DNA of 64,000 nucleotides from Paraphysoderma sedebokerense (Eukaryota > Blastocladiomycota > Physodermatomycetes > Physodermatales > Physodermataceae). Under the pieces are notes generated by a model. The model did not search any database and was not told the origin of the DNA. It saw only the letters and a program-made list of their open reading frames with translations. The first letter of the stretch is position 1, and each line of letters begins with the position of its first letter. Of this stretch, positions 1 to 9,390 are shown in pieces. The position numbers and the translations under genes were made by a program. The DNA lies in assembly GCA_025602915.1 (NCBI GenBank), contig JAHLJZ010000014.1:62001-126000 (forward strand), given 5' to 3'.

Positions 1-600
1 TAATCTACTTTCGTCCTCTGGGTCCACAGTCGTTACTCTGGCCAGAATAAAGTCTTTGCCTTGGGCAGCGTGCGCTGCAAGCAAACTTTCAAATGGCTCA
101 AGGGTGAATGGGTCTTCGTTCGCTGCATCTATAATATCGATTAACTTGTTCTGACAAGATGTTGGTGACAAATCTTCAGGTTGGTTAGAATTTTTGGGTA
201 AAGTCGGGGCGTTTGCCGAATGAACAACAACAGTGTCGACATCAGTGGTATCAGGATTAGGCAGCGGAATGCCGACAATTTTAATGAACTCCGTAGTTGG
301 AGTCGCTGGAGCATCTTTAGCAGAATCCGACGAAGCGTCTATAACTAAGCTTGGTAGAGATGTGTTTGTTAATGTCAACCCCGAGTCGTTTGCGGAATTG
401 GTTTTTTTGCCGACAGTTCCTTTTTTGGGACCATCAGGAGAGATATTCCCGGATGACAATGTTGGAGACGAAGCACTTCCCGTAGGTGGAAAGAGAGCCA
501 AATAATCTTCGACGCTCGAGTCAGTTTTTGCGGATTTTGGGGAAGTGCTCATTTTGTCGTGCTCAGTGTCGCTAGTCGGGACTGGAGTATATGTGGGCAT
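1..600 (-). CDS. Partial gene of unknown function, N-terminal part only
   Basis: An open frame of 200 codons runs on the minus strand from a Met at 600 off the left edge. A second Met at 552 has the common fungal context AAAATG. The first ~120 residues are Ser/Thr/Pro/Asp-rich and look disordered. The last visible ~35 residues look folded and conserved (LLAAHAAQGKDFILARVTTV), which suggests the main domain begins here and continues outside the window. I do not recognise the family. The same frame stays open upstream of 600 to an acceptor-like CAG near 640, preceded by a plausible 53-bp intron with a GCTAAC branch site, so the true start may lie further upstream. Unknown product; that it is a real gene is fairly sure. 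Confidence 0.6.
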   Translation of the reverse strand, partial: MPTYTPVPTSDTEHDKMSTSPKSAKTDSSVEDYLALFPPTGSASSPTLSSGNISPDGPKKGTVGKKTNSANDSGLTLTNTSLPSLVIDASSDSAKDAPATPTTEFIKIVGIPLPNPDTTDVDTVVVHSANAPTLPKNSNQPEDLSPTSCQNKLIDIIDAANEDPFTLEPFESLLAAHAAQGKDFILARVTTVDPEDESRL

Positions 601-1341
601 AAAGGCAGCCGTAAGAGTGACCAAAAACTGAGCAGTATCTGTATCAGCAGAGAGTTAGCACCCAAAGTAACGTTCTCTTTTTTCTGAATACTTGCAAATA
701 TTGTAACTGATATACGAATGGAAGTGGTGTGCTCTTATTGTGGTTTCCTGCCCGAACGGGCGCATTCGCGGAGAGCAAGACGTCCAGAACGCGAGCGCAT
801 GAAGTCAAGAATATATGTTTGCACAAAAATAGAGATCGTATTCAAGCAAAGCTGCTCAAACGTTATGAATGAGTATTGATGAGACTCAAATTGTCAGTTA
901 TTTGGATGACCGTTGAATTTTGCCAACTTGTCGGACATATCAAAAACAGGGTAGGCCCTGGCTTCAAGGCGTCAATTGCTGGCGTTGATAACTATCACAT
1001 CTTGGCCAAGTTTGAAAGGACATCATAATCAGACGCCAGGGTAATGTCTTACCGAAACATTACGAGTGCAGTACTAAAGAGTTGCTTGAAACCTGCAAAT
1101 CAAGAGAACATAAGGATGCCCTAGGTTACGATCCCATTTCAGTTTTCAATGCATCGGAGATCCAATCGTCCATTTTCCAGATCAACAACGGAGCCTGATG
1201 TCTTTGTGAGTCCTCAGTTCTTTCTCAAATTTTCCTTGATGAAATTCATTCACAGTTGAAGTTTCGGAATGGTTTTAAAATGATACAAGTGAAAAATATT
1301 ATAGATACAATGACCGATAACCGCAATATACAATCCAAATT
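601..1341. other. Intergenic stretch, possibly with upstream exons of the left-edge gene
   Basis: No long frame is present. On the minus strand there are intron-like GT..AG pairs (for example a GTAAGA..TAG unit near 993-1053 and GTATTC..CAG near 641-693) with short open pieces between them. These could be 5' exons of the gene at the left edge or a separate very small gene. I could not join them into a convincing reading frame. Confidence 0.3.
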
Positions 1342-2085
1342 CTAATATTTGTACTTAGTCGAATAGTCTTTGGGACTAATTACCAAACCTTTACCCTTCC
1401 GGGCCCCACGATAGACAGTTTCAATAATGTCGATCATTTCTTGTTTGTCTTTTAACCGAAGGAATTTTCGATGGCCGGTGTTGAATGATGGTCAGAATAG
1501 AAAAAAAATTAGGTAAGCGATATAAATAAATCTGATGAGGATTATGTTGTAGAAAAACCAAACAAAACCTACCGTCCATGACCCAATTAATTTTGTTATT
1601 GTTACCAGTGCCCAAATCAATCATCATGTGCTTGTTACGGTAAAAAAACATGACCGTGCAAGGATCGTATCTGTTTAAGGAGTTTCCGGTAAAGTGAGCG
1701 GATGCTGGTCCAACGGATCAACAGACCAAGAAAAAGGAGTGAAAGAGGACCACTTACAATTCATACATCTTGTTAAAATCTGGCACTTCGGTGATATCTA
1801 CCAAATAAATTACAGCGAAATTCTTAACTTTCTCGGCAATGCCATACAGAGACTCGTCCATTTTCATACATGTAGGGTCCTGAGAAATGTTAACCTTGTT
1901 AGTTCAACCGTACTTAATGTGCCATCATCATCACATCGGATTGAGGAGGCCGACGACAAGGTAGAAATAAGTGGAACACATACCCAGTCATGGCCAAATC
2001 TAATGACTACAACTCTGTCCTCCTCCGTCAGAATGGCTTGATCAACTTGCCATCCGTTTGTTAGATGCGGAAGAAAGTACGACAT
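1342..2085 (-). CDS. DIB1: DIM1/Dib1 thioredoxin-fold U5 snRNP protein
   Basis: Four exons (2085-1984, 1879-1758, 1670-1573, 1448-1342) give 142 residues, the exact length usual for the DIM1/TXNL4A family. The family is one of the most conserved splicing proteins, a thioredoxin-fold subunit of the U4/U6.U5 tri-snRNP acting in the nucleus at spliceosome activation. The start MSYFLPHLTNGWQVDQAI, the stretch GHDWDPTCMKMDE and the end SPKDYSTKYKY match the family almost residue for residue from memory. All three introns are GT-AG. It shares a 192-bp divergent promoter with CCT4, which carries two CACGTG boxes. Identification is firm. Confidence 0.97.
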
Positions 2086-2149
2086 TTCTCGATTGCTCCA
2101 ACTGATGCTGGCGCCGAAGCAATTGGAACATTTTCTCTCACTTCGACAA

Positions 2150-2187
2150 CACGTGACTTTACACCTGGGCAATAGATAAATCACGTG
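2150..2187. promoter_or_regulatory. Two CACGTG boxes in the DIB1/CCT4 divergent promoter
   Basis: CACGTG occurs at 2150-2155 and 2182-2187, with a related CATGTG at 2192-2197. They lie between two divergent start codons (2085 and 2278). CACGTG is the core site of bHLH factors such as Cbf1, Tye7 and USF; binding here is inferred. Confidence 0.55.
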
Positions 2188-2277
2188 TTATCATGTGACT
2201 TAGGTTGGCCAGCTTCCATTCCCACACTCCTTCTGCTTCCTCCAGACTTCTTTCCTCATCTCAACGCTCTCTCTAAA

Positions 2278-4670
2278 ATGGCCGAAACAAAATCAACCCC
2301 ATCCGCTAATTCGAAATCAGGTGCCTTCAAGGACAAGGAAAAGCCGCAAGAAGTCAGGAAAAGCAACATTATTGCTGCAAAAGGTATGATACCCTGACTG
2401 TTTGTTTATTCGCTTCGTGGATTATCTTGAGCGGCGGGATGGCGATATTTTACATACATAGCGCACGATGGGTTCCGACATACATTGTGGCTGTAGTTTG
2501 AGTCGGCGTATTGCCTTCATGATTGATCTCGGGGCAATGGGTTGTTTGTTTTGATGTGTGGACGCGAACGCTGGGCCTGTGGATCAATCTATTCATCCGA
2601 GGATCATCGCAGTTTGTTGTGAAAATCAGATTTCTAATGAATGAAAATTTGAATCCGCTTTTGTGTAGCTGTTGCCGATGCGGTTCGAACAAGTTTAGGA
2701 CCTCGCGGTATGGACAAAATGGTAATGATATTCCCCAGTGTTGATATAGACGGTGAAGGTGGCATTAACATGAATGATTTCAGATCCAAACTGGCACAGG
2801 AGAAGTTATTATAACCAACGATGGTGCAACGATCCTTAAACATATGAGTGTATTGCATCCGGCGGCTAAGATGGTGAGATTTAAACAAGATCGTGGGGAG
2901 TTTGATTTTTTGCTGACAACTCGTTTCGTAGTTGGTCGATCTCTCGGCTGCTCAAGATGTTGAAGCGGGTGATGGTACTACATCTGTAGTAGTATTGGCT
3001 GGTAGTCTCCTTGTCGCTGCGGAAAAAATGTTAGCAAAAGGTTAAGTGTGACATACCTCGGTTAACTCGCTTTGAAAATTCCTTAATTAACATTACTTAA
3101 ATTTATCCCGTAGGAATTCATCCCACTGTTATCGCAGACTCATTTCTTGCCGCGGCTGCCAAGTCGGTCGAAATTTTAACCAAGATGTCCATTCCTGTTG
3201 ATCTTTCGGATCGCCAGTCCCTGTTGAAAGCAGCCTCAACATCTTTGAATTCCAAAGTTGTATCGCAATATTCTTCATTACTTGCACCAATCGCAGTTGA
3301 CGCCGTCCTTAGGGTGGTAGATCCCGCTATAGAGAATAACGTGGATTTGAGAGACGTAAAATTGATCAAGAAAGTAGGTGGAACAATTGACGACACGGAA
3401 CTCTATGACGGCTTGGTCTTAACTCAGAGCGCCATCAAATCCGCTGGTGGTCCATCAAGAGTTGAAAAGGCGAAGATAGCTCTAATCCAGTTCCAACTTT
3501 CACCACCCAAACCGGATGTACGTTTAGTAAACTTCTCTAATAGCAAGGGGCGAAAAATGTGCTCATAACATTTATCTTCGTTGATTGATAGATCGAGAAT
3601 CAAATTATCGTAAATGATTATCGGCAGATGGACAAAATTTTAAAAGAAGAGCGCACATATCTTCTGAATATGTGTAAAAAGATTAAGAAATCTGGCTGTA
3701 ACGTTATATTAATCCAAAAGTCCATTTTGAGAGATGCGGTCAATGATCTGTCACTCCATTTTTTGAGCAAGTTGAAAATCATGGTGGTGAAAGATATTGA
3801 AAGGGATGAAGTTGAATTCATTTGCAAGGTATGTTGCCGCGCCTCGTATCTCTATCCTGCAAACCGATTCACTTAACAGCTTTCAAATTGGTAGTCTGTT
3901 GGATGCAAACCTATCGCTGATATCGAGTCATTCACTGAAGATAAACTCGGCTCGGCCGAATTGGTCGAAGAAGTTGCCACTCATGGTTCCAAAGTCATTA
4001 AATTCCAACCGACTCCACCGCCTGCATCCTCTGCACCGTCCGGTACGGGTACTGCCGGTCCAAAGCGAACCGTCAGTATCGTGGTTCGAGGTGCTAATCA
4101 TCTTGTGCTTGAAGAAGCAGAAAGAAGTTTGCATGACGCCTTATGTGTTATTCGATGTTTGGTCAAAAAGCGGTATGAATGTTTTGCGGTTTTGTCTTTC
4201 CTAATCATACTCTTAACACGACTTGATCTGTAGAGCTCTCATCGCTGGTGGTGGTGCTCCAGAAATTGAAATGTCCCATCAACTCTCTGCTTACGCCAAA
4301 ACTTTGACTGGACTACAATCGTACTGTTTCCAAGCTTTCTCTGAAGCACTCGAGGTTGTTCCCACGACACTTGCAGAAAATGCTGGATTAAATCCGATTG
4401 CCATTGTCACTGAATTACGCAATCGACATGCCAAAGGAGACATTACTGCTGGAATCAATGTTAGAAAAGGCACTATTAGCAACATTTTGGAAGAAAATGT
4501 TGTTCAACCGCTTTTGGTTTGCGTGAGTGCTATTGAACTAGCCAGTGAATGTGTGCGAATGATTATGAAAATCGATGGTACAGTGTCCAGTGCCCCTTAT
4601 GTCGCTTCCCATCGCGAATGCTGTTAACTGACATTAATTTACTTTTACAGATATCGTTTCGGCTCGATAA
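2278..4670 (+). CDS. CCT4: T-complex protein 1 subunit delta (CCT4)
   Basis: Nine exons (2278-2383, 2669-2721, 2784-2873, 2932-3040, 3114-3517, 3592-3828, 3895-4172, 4234-4577, 4651-4670) encode 546 residues, normal for a group II chaperonin subunit. The product is one of eight subunits of the cytosolic TRiC/CCT ring that folds actin, tubulin and WD40 proteins. Visible signatures are the nucleotide-binding GDGTTS (about 96-101), ITNDGATIL before it, and GGGAPE (about 431-436) in the equatorial domain. The delta subunit is chosen because the N-terminus ([20 protein letters not shown]) and the C-terminal DDIVSAR resemble CCT4. The N-terminal ~25 residues are Lys/Ser-rich. The first intron (285 bp) is much longer than the others. 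Confidence 0.95.
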
Positions 4671-5145
4671 ACCTGTTAGTTGTTTTTCGTAAACCAACGC
4701 GTAGCGGTGACTCGTTATGAGATGACGAGATGTAGTAGTAATCTATATAGGCCGTAAGCTATGCTTTGTAGTATACGTATGGAGTTTATATTCTTCCGGT
4801 TAAGGCAAATAAATAGTTCGATTTTGGCCACAAACTTTTAATCACTGCGTCAACTTTGTATTCTTAGCATACTCATAATATGGCCTTCTTCACATACGCA
4901 TTTTTCGCTGCCTGTAATGCGGCAATATTAAACATGATGCGGTATCGTTTCCAAACCATCTACTCATTAGAGATTGCATGCGGTCAAAGGACAAAGGAGT
5001 GGTTCGGCAATGTCGTCAAATTGCGGGAGTCGACTCGAGGCGGGGCTTGTCATTTGCACGTGATTTTCCAAACAACATCCAGAGTCAATTGACTGACCAA
5101 TCCATATCTGGCGCTGTAAGCCAGATTTCGACAGATAATAACACA
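4671..5145. other. 3' region of CCT4 and 5' region of LRP1
   Basis: This 475-bp stretch holds the AT-rich 3' end of CCT4 (AATAAATAG at about 4808) and the promoter of the next gene. Short frames here have no recognisable product. An in-frame upstream ATG at 4978 could add 56 residues to LRP1. Confidence 0.5.
5057..5062. promoter_or_regulatory. CACGTG box upstream of LRP1/C1D
   Basis: A single CACGTG lies 84 bp before the preferred start codon at 5146. Its position favours that start over the upstream in-frame ATG at 4978. Confidence 0.45.
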
Positions 5146-5934
5146 ATGAATTCTCAGACGGAAGTTACAGATGATCTGTCTCTCCAATTATCACAGACAC
5201 TAGACACTTTGTCGACGTCTCTCGAAAATGTGAAACGACATCTCGAACCGTTGCTAAGCTCTCCGCTGAATGAAACGCTGTCAAAATTAGATAATCTAGA
5301 TAAAGCAAAATGCGAAGTGATGCTAGCCTATACGATTGGGTCATTGTTCTATGGTATGTTAACTCAACGATGCACTCATCGCTGAATGAATGGTGAAGCT
5401 TGATTCAGGAATAATTCAATGGTTACCTCGAGATTGACAGTTCTGTGGTAGTTTATCTTAAAACGCAAGGCATACCGACAAAAGACCATCAAATTATGAA
5501 AGAAATGGTACGGTTGTTGTGATAAGCCGTGTTGGTGATGGCAATCTGACGCTGCGCTGCGTTTTAGGGTCGGATACAATCTTACTTTAAAAAGATCAAA
5601 ACTGTCGAGGGATCTGATAAAGGTAGGATCTGATTGATTGGATCTATATTGCCCACGGTGTGTAATAATACTCTGTCTTGATTTAGCCAAAATGCGATTA
5701 GAGAAAGAGGCGGCAGGTCGGTTCATCAAGCATGCGCTCGCCGGGAATGAGTCGCAGAGTGAGTTCAAGAATTTCTCTTCAAACCAATTTTTACTATGTC
5801 CGAATTAACAGCCATGCATTTCGGTTGTAAATAAAGACAGGGATACGGAGGGAAGCACAAGTCAAGGGGAATCAAGCAGTAAGAGAAATTCCGACAAGAC
5901 AGCAGACAGATCTAAGAAACGGCAGAAAAGATGA
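5146..5934 (+). CDS. LRP1: C1D/Rrp47 (Lrp1) nuclear exosome cofactor
   Basis: Five exons (5146-5353, 5452-5507, 5568-5622, 5687-5758, 5837-5934) give 162 residues. The Sas10/C1D domain fills the first ~105 residues: KRHLEPLLSSPL, then DKAKCEVMLAYTIGSLFYVY, then KDHQIMKEMGRIQSYFKKI. The C-terminal tail is Ser/Lys/Arg-rich, as in Rrp47, where it contacts RNA. Family members bind Rrp6 and help the nuclear exosome process 3' ends of rRNA and snoRNA. Start at 5146 was chosen because C1D proteins begin just before this domain; an in-frame Met at 4978 would add a non-conserved 56-residue leader. The acceptor of the last intron (AAAG) is less certain than the others. Confidence 0.88.
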
Positions 5935-6057
5935 CCGTGGACTGCTGAATCATTTCAGTTCCAATCGTATTATGTACAAAATTGATAATAAAATCACTCG
6001 TTAACGAACAACCCCGAAAAGCGAAACCGACTAAGTGTTTTTGGAAAATGTTTTATT

Positions 6058-7249
6058 TTAATCATTGGTGCTTACATCATCTTCGTATTCCTCGACCTCG
6101 TCATCATCATCTGAAGATCTTTTGCTTGCTTCGTTTGATTTGCTGGGATCGGTTGAGTTTGACATCATAGCAAACAAAGCTGCACCATGAGCTGCATTCT
6201 GACTCAGGTTGGTTGTGTTCCCCGCTGTCGGGTCTATTGAGGACAGATGATTCGCCATCAGGTTGTTCATACCATAATAGTACATATATGGATACATCAG
6301 CGACATCTGAGACATCTGCTGCATAGAAGGTGACGGTGTGCTCGGCATACTTCCCGTTTGTGTATTCGTTGCTAAGTTGGGGAAGTACATGAAAGGATAC
6401 GATGGGACAGAGGGAAATGTGGGGTTGACGGAGGGGGTTTGTGAACGGTTCGAACTATTTGTTGTTGATGAAGACGGTCTAGATGATGACGAAGAAGAAG
6501 ATCGATTAGATATTGAGGTGGCGAACTTGGAGGTCGTCCGGTTGGTGATCGAGTGTTTTAGGCTTTCCGCTTCCTGCCGAGCGGCTCTCTGGTCTATGAC
6601 GATTTTTCGTAGTAAGAAGACATCTAACTCAAGATCACGTTTCTGTACATAAATTATGAATGAAGGTAAGAACATCGAAAAATTCACAAGCAATCGACTG
6701 GGACTATAGAGATACCTCGCGATGCTTTCGTGTGAGGTCGTCAAATTTGTGCATCAATTGTTCTGCCTTTGAATGGAGCTCTTTAGCTTTCGCTAACTCT
6801 AAAAGACAAAAAGAATGAGAACTGCAGGTTGTCCGAAAGCATAATGCAAGAATTAAACAACCTCTAGAATCTGCCAATTCATCGTCATTCTGTTGATCCA
6901 AACCTGGGTATTGATAAATATGGTAAGGCAGCAGCCTCCGTATTATGTCGTCCTTGGAGCGGAAAGCAGTACACCAATCGGGATTCTGTACATGATGGTG
7001 ATCAGCCTGCAGGGTTTCATTCACCCTTCGCTTGACTTCAGAATAGTGAAAGGAAATGTCCGAGGAAACGGACGGGGGAGAGAGGGAGGAGGAAGGCTGG
7101 AGAGGGGAGGGAGCGGAATGTGCTGTTGACGTGGGATTTGAAAGCGACCTATGCTGCAGTTTTCCGGCAGAAGGGACGGAAGAGAACGATGACATGACTT
7201 TTGTGATTTGGTTTTGAGGTTTGTTTTTGCCAGCTGCAATTCGGTCCAA
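6058..7249 (-). CDS. GLTSCR1-domain protein (BICRA/BICRAL-like SWI/SNF-associated subunit)
   Basis: Three exons (7249-6862, 6798-6716, 6642-6058) encode 351 residues. Residues ~72-116 contain the GLTSCR1 signature: VNETLQADHHHVQNPDW followed by DDIIRRLLPYHIYQYP. It is followed by a coiled coil (~130-185, KAEQLMHKFDDLTRKHREV). The rest is Ser-rich, then a Met/Tyr/Pro-rich tract, then an acidic tail (SSDDDDEVEEYEDDVSTND). In animals this domain defines BICRA/BICRAL, subunits of the non-canonical BAF (GBAF) remodeller; fungal relatives are known but poorly studied. Intron 1 (63 bp, GTTGTT donor) is a multiple of three, so a retained-intron isoform would add 21 residues. Start at 7249; Met 19 is an alternative. 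Confidence 0.8.
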
Positions 7250-7262
7250 ATTATGGGGATGT

Positions 7263-7274
7263 GGTCACGTGACC
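7263..7274. promoter_or_regulatory. 12-bp palindrome with CACGTG between divergent genes
   Basis: GGTCACGTGACC is a perfect 12-bp palindrome 14 bp upstream of the GLTSCR1-domain gene start (7249) and 135 bp upstream of the nuclease gene start (7409). Confidence 0.55.
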
Positions 7275-7408
7275 GTTCCTGCAGCGAAGTTGTGCTGTAA
7301 GCATACTTATACTGATCAGAGCATTGGCATGTGTATCGACTATTAAAAAAGGATTCTGATATCCATCCAGGATAAACACATTCCTCTTCTTCAACCACTC
7401 TATCCAGT

Positions 7409-9172
7409 ATGTCGACGGCTGTTCCCCGTCCAGGCCCGCCGCTTGCCTCAAGATTGTGGTTCAATATCCTCAAATGTTGCTCCTCTGAAAGGCCCTTCTT
7501 CGCAGATATACGAAATACTTTTTCTCTCATGTCTTATAATATCCTGTCAGATACGCTCATGCGCAGAAATCAATATCTTTATCCTCATTGTCGGGCCCAG
7601 CACGCCAATTGGAAGTACCGAAATTCTCGTCTGAAGCGCACAATTGATGGTATTTCGGTATTTCCCTTCTAACTTACGACGTCTTTCGAATTGTGCATTG
7701 ACGATCCTGCATTCTTCTACTATTACACCTCAGAGTATGCACCGGACGTTCTTTGCATAAACGAGCTTGAACCTTCGGTCTTTAAAGAATGGAAAAGACA
7801 CAATATATTTCGAAATTACCGAGCATTTTACATCAAGCGAAGTGATTCCGAAATTGAAGAATACCCCGACGGAGAAGCCATTTTCGTTTCCCGTAAAAAA
7901 TTCGACGTTCTGGAATGCAATCCAGTCAGCCTCAATGTGAATGAATTGTCAGATCGAGGAAATGTCGCTTTGGTATTGATATGCCAGTACATATCGGATG
8001 ATAAAGGTTGGAATTTGCAATCAATGAAATCATTCAGTACTTACCAGTCGCCTTTTAACAAACTTTGAACGAAATAGCTATGCCTCGACTCGTTTGCTTC
8101 GCTACAACTCATTTACTTTTCAATCCAAGGCGAGGCTTCATAAAACTCGCCCAGTTGCAACAGTGTCTTGGTCTAATTCGAAGCCAAGTCTTAAAGTATA
8201 GAAAAAGCCATTCTGTGGACGTTCCAGTTGGTCGGTCTTCTATTGAATTCTCTACGCGGTCTGTCTATTTATAACAATTTTATTTTATCAGTATTCTGTG
8301 GTGATTTCAACCTTGTTCCATATTCTGTGCTGTACGAATTTATTCAAACAGGTTGGTCATTTTCGGCCTATCATCGCATTTTCTGCTTCTGTTCACCCAT
8401 TTTAATCTTAAGAGTTTATTCAAATGTAGGAAAATGCACCTTATTTGATTCCGAAGAGAAGTCAATGTCCAAATCTTACAAAACGACATTTCAGTTATCA
8501 AAACGCCAGCGTCTATCGAAACGGATATCAAGGCAAACTCATACGCATATGTCGACCTCTTCAGGTTCAATGTCTTACGAGTACGATGTGAAAATTTCTT
8601 CGGTAATTGTTGAGAGCTCTGCGACGTTCTCCAATATTGTGGGCTCAAAACGAAAACGCACTTCCCAAAGTTCCACCGCTCCTGAGTCCATAATACCTGT
8701 ATCCTTTCGATATCGAGATCCTAATAGGGGAAGGATGTACGAAATACCTCAAACAATATATCATGCATTCGCGTTCAGGAGTGTGTATGAACCCTATTTT
8801 TTCACCAACCAAGGTCATTTACTCGGGAGTTCGATTCATGCCAAAACCACCGATTTTGTTGACTTTATATTTTATGGCAACCTTTCAAGTAGTCTAAATA
8901 GCGAGCAGCTTGGTTATCAAAAATGGAGTGATTCCTTCGTTAGGGCTTTGGGCAGAGGATATGTATTGGGCGATAGTTTCCACCATCCTGATATGAAGGA
9001 TTTGGATTCAACAGTGCAAAACGAGGAATCCCTTGTTATGCGGTCTTTAGAGCCACTAGAGTATGTGCGGCTACCCAACAAGTTAGAACCGCTGCCCAAT
9101 GAGGAGGAGCCGAGTGATCATTTTTTTGTGATGTGTCGATTTCTGCTGACCGACGGTTGTGACGAAAAATAA
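7409..9172 (+). CDS. ANGEL/CCR4-type endonuclease-exonuclease-phosphatase family protein
   Basis: Five exons (7409-7649, 7734-8006, 8078-8230, 8292-8351, 8430-9172) encode 489 residues. The EEP fold is seen as FSLMSYNILSDTL near residue 42, the metal-binding Glu in VLCINELEP (E91), FATTHLLFNPRRGFIKLAQ, the catalytic GDFN (226-229), and the C-terminal PSDHFFV (His 473). The family includes deadenylases (CCR4, Nocturnin) and ANGEL proteins (2',3'-cyclic phosphatase activity reported for human ANGEL2). The REYLYPHCR-like start resembles ANGEL (QYLYPHCRAQHANWKYR). An insert of ~120 residues, basic and Ser-rich, separates GDFN from the C-terminal part. No leucine-rich repeat is present, so it is not Ccr4 itself. 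Confidence 0.85.
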
Positions 9173-9267
9173 ATTATTTACAGAGACACAAAAGTCAGAA
9201 CTGTCTGCCACCGTTCGTTGTCGTCACACCGCGATTGTCGAGCACCGATTGTTCCGGAACAATACAT

Positions 9268-9273
9268 CACGTG
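9268..9273. promoter_or_regulatory. CACGTG box upstream of the RasGAP gene
   Basis: One CACGTG 118 bp before the start codon at 9391. Confidence 0.45.
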
Positions 9274-9390
9274 CTAACAATTACCATGCCCAATGGCATC
9301 GTTGCTTGATTGTATGCGGCCGCCCGTTGTCGTAGAAAGCGCATTTCTACCAGAGAAAGATGTTCCCTCGTCTCCGCATACAGTACAGCA

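Noticed and set aside
2384-2668. Possible snoRNA in the long first intron of CCT4
   Set aside because: I looked for paired C (RTGATGA) and D (CTGA) boxes or an ACA tail and found only partial matches in the wrong spacing.
4880-5092. Plus-strand frame starting MAFFTYAFFAAC upstream of LRP1
   Set aside because: Hydrophobic chance frame that overlaps the LRP1 leader in another frame and has no stop-to-splice logic.
7021-7530. Minus-strand frames of 169 and 66 codons opposite the ANGEL/CCR4-type gene start
   Set aside because: They lie antisense to exon 1 of a clear nuclease gene and across the divergent promoter, have no family signature, and the plus-strand reading is strongly supported by the YNIL motif.
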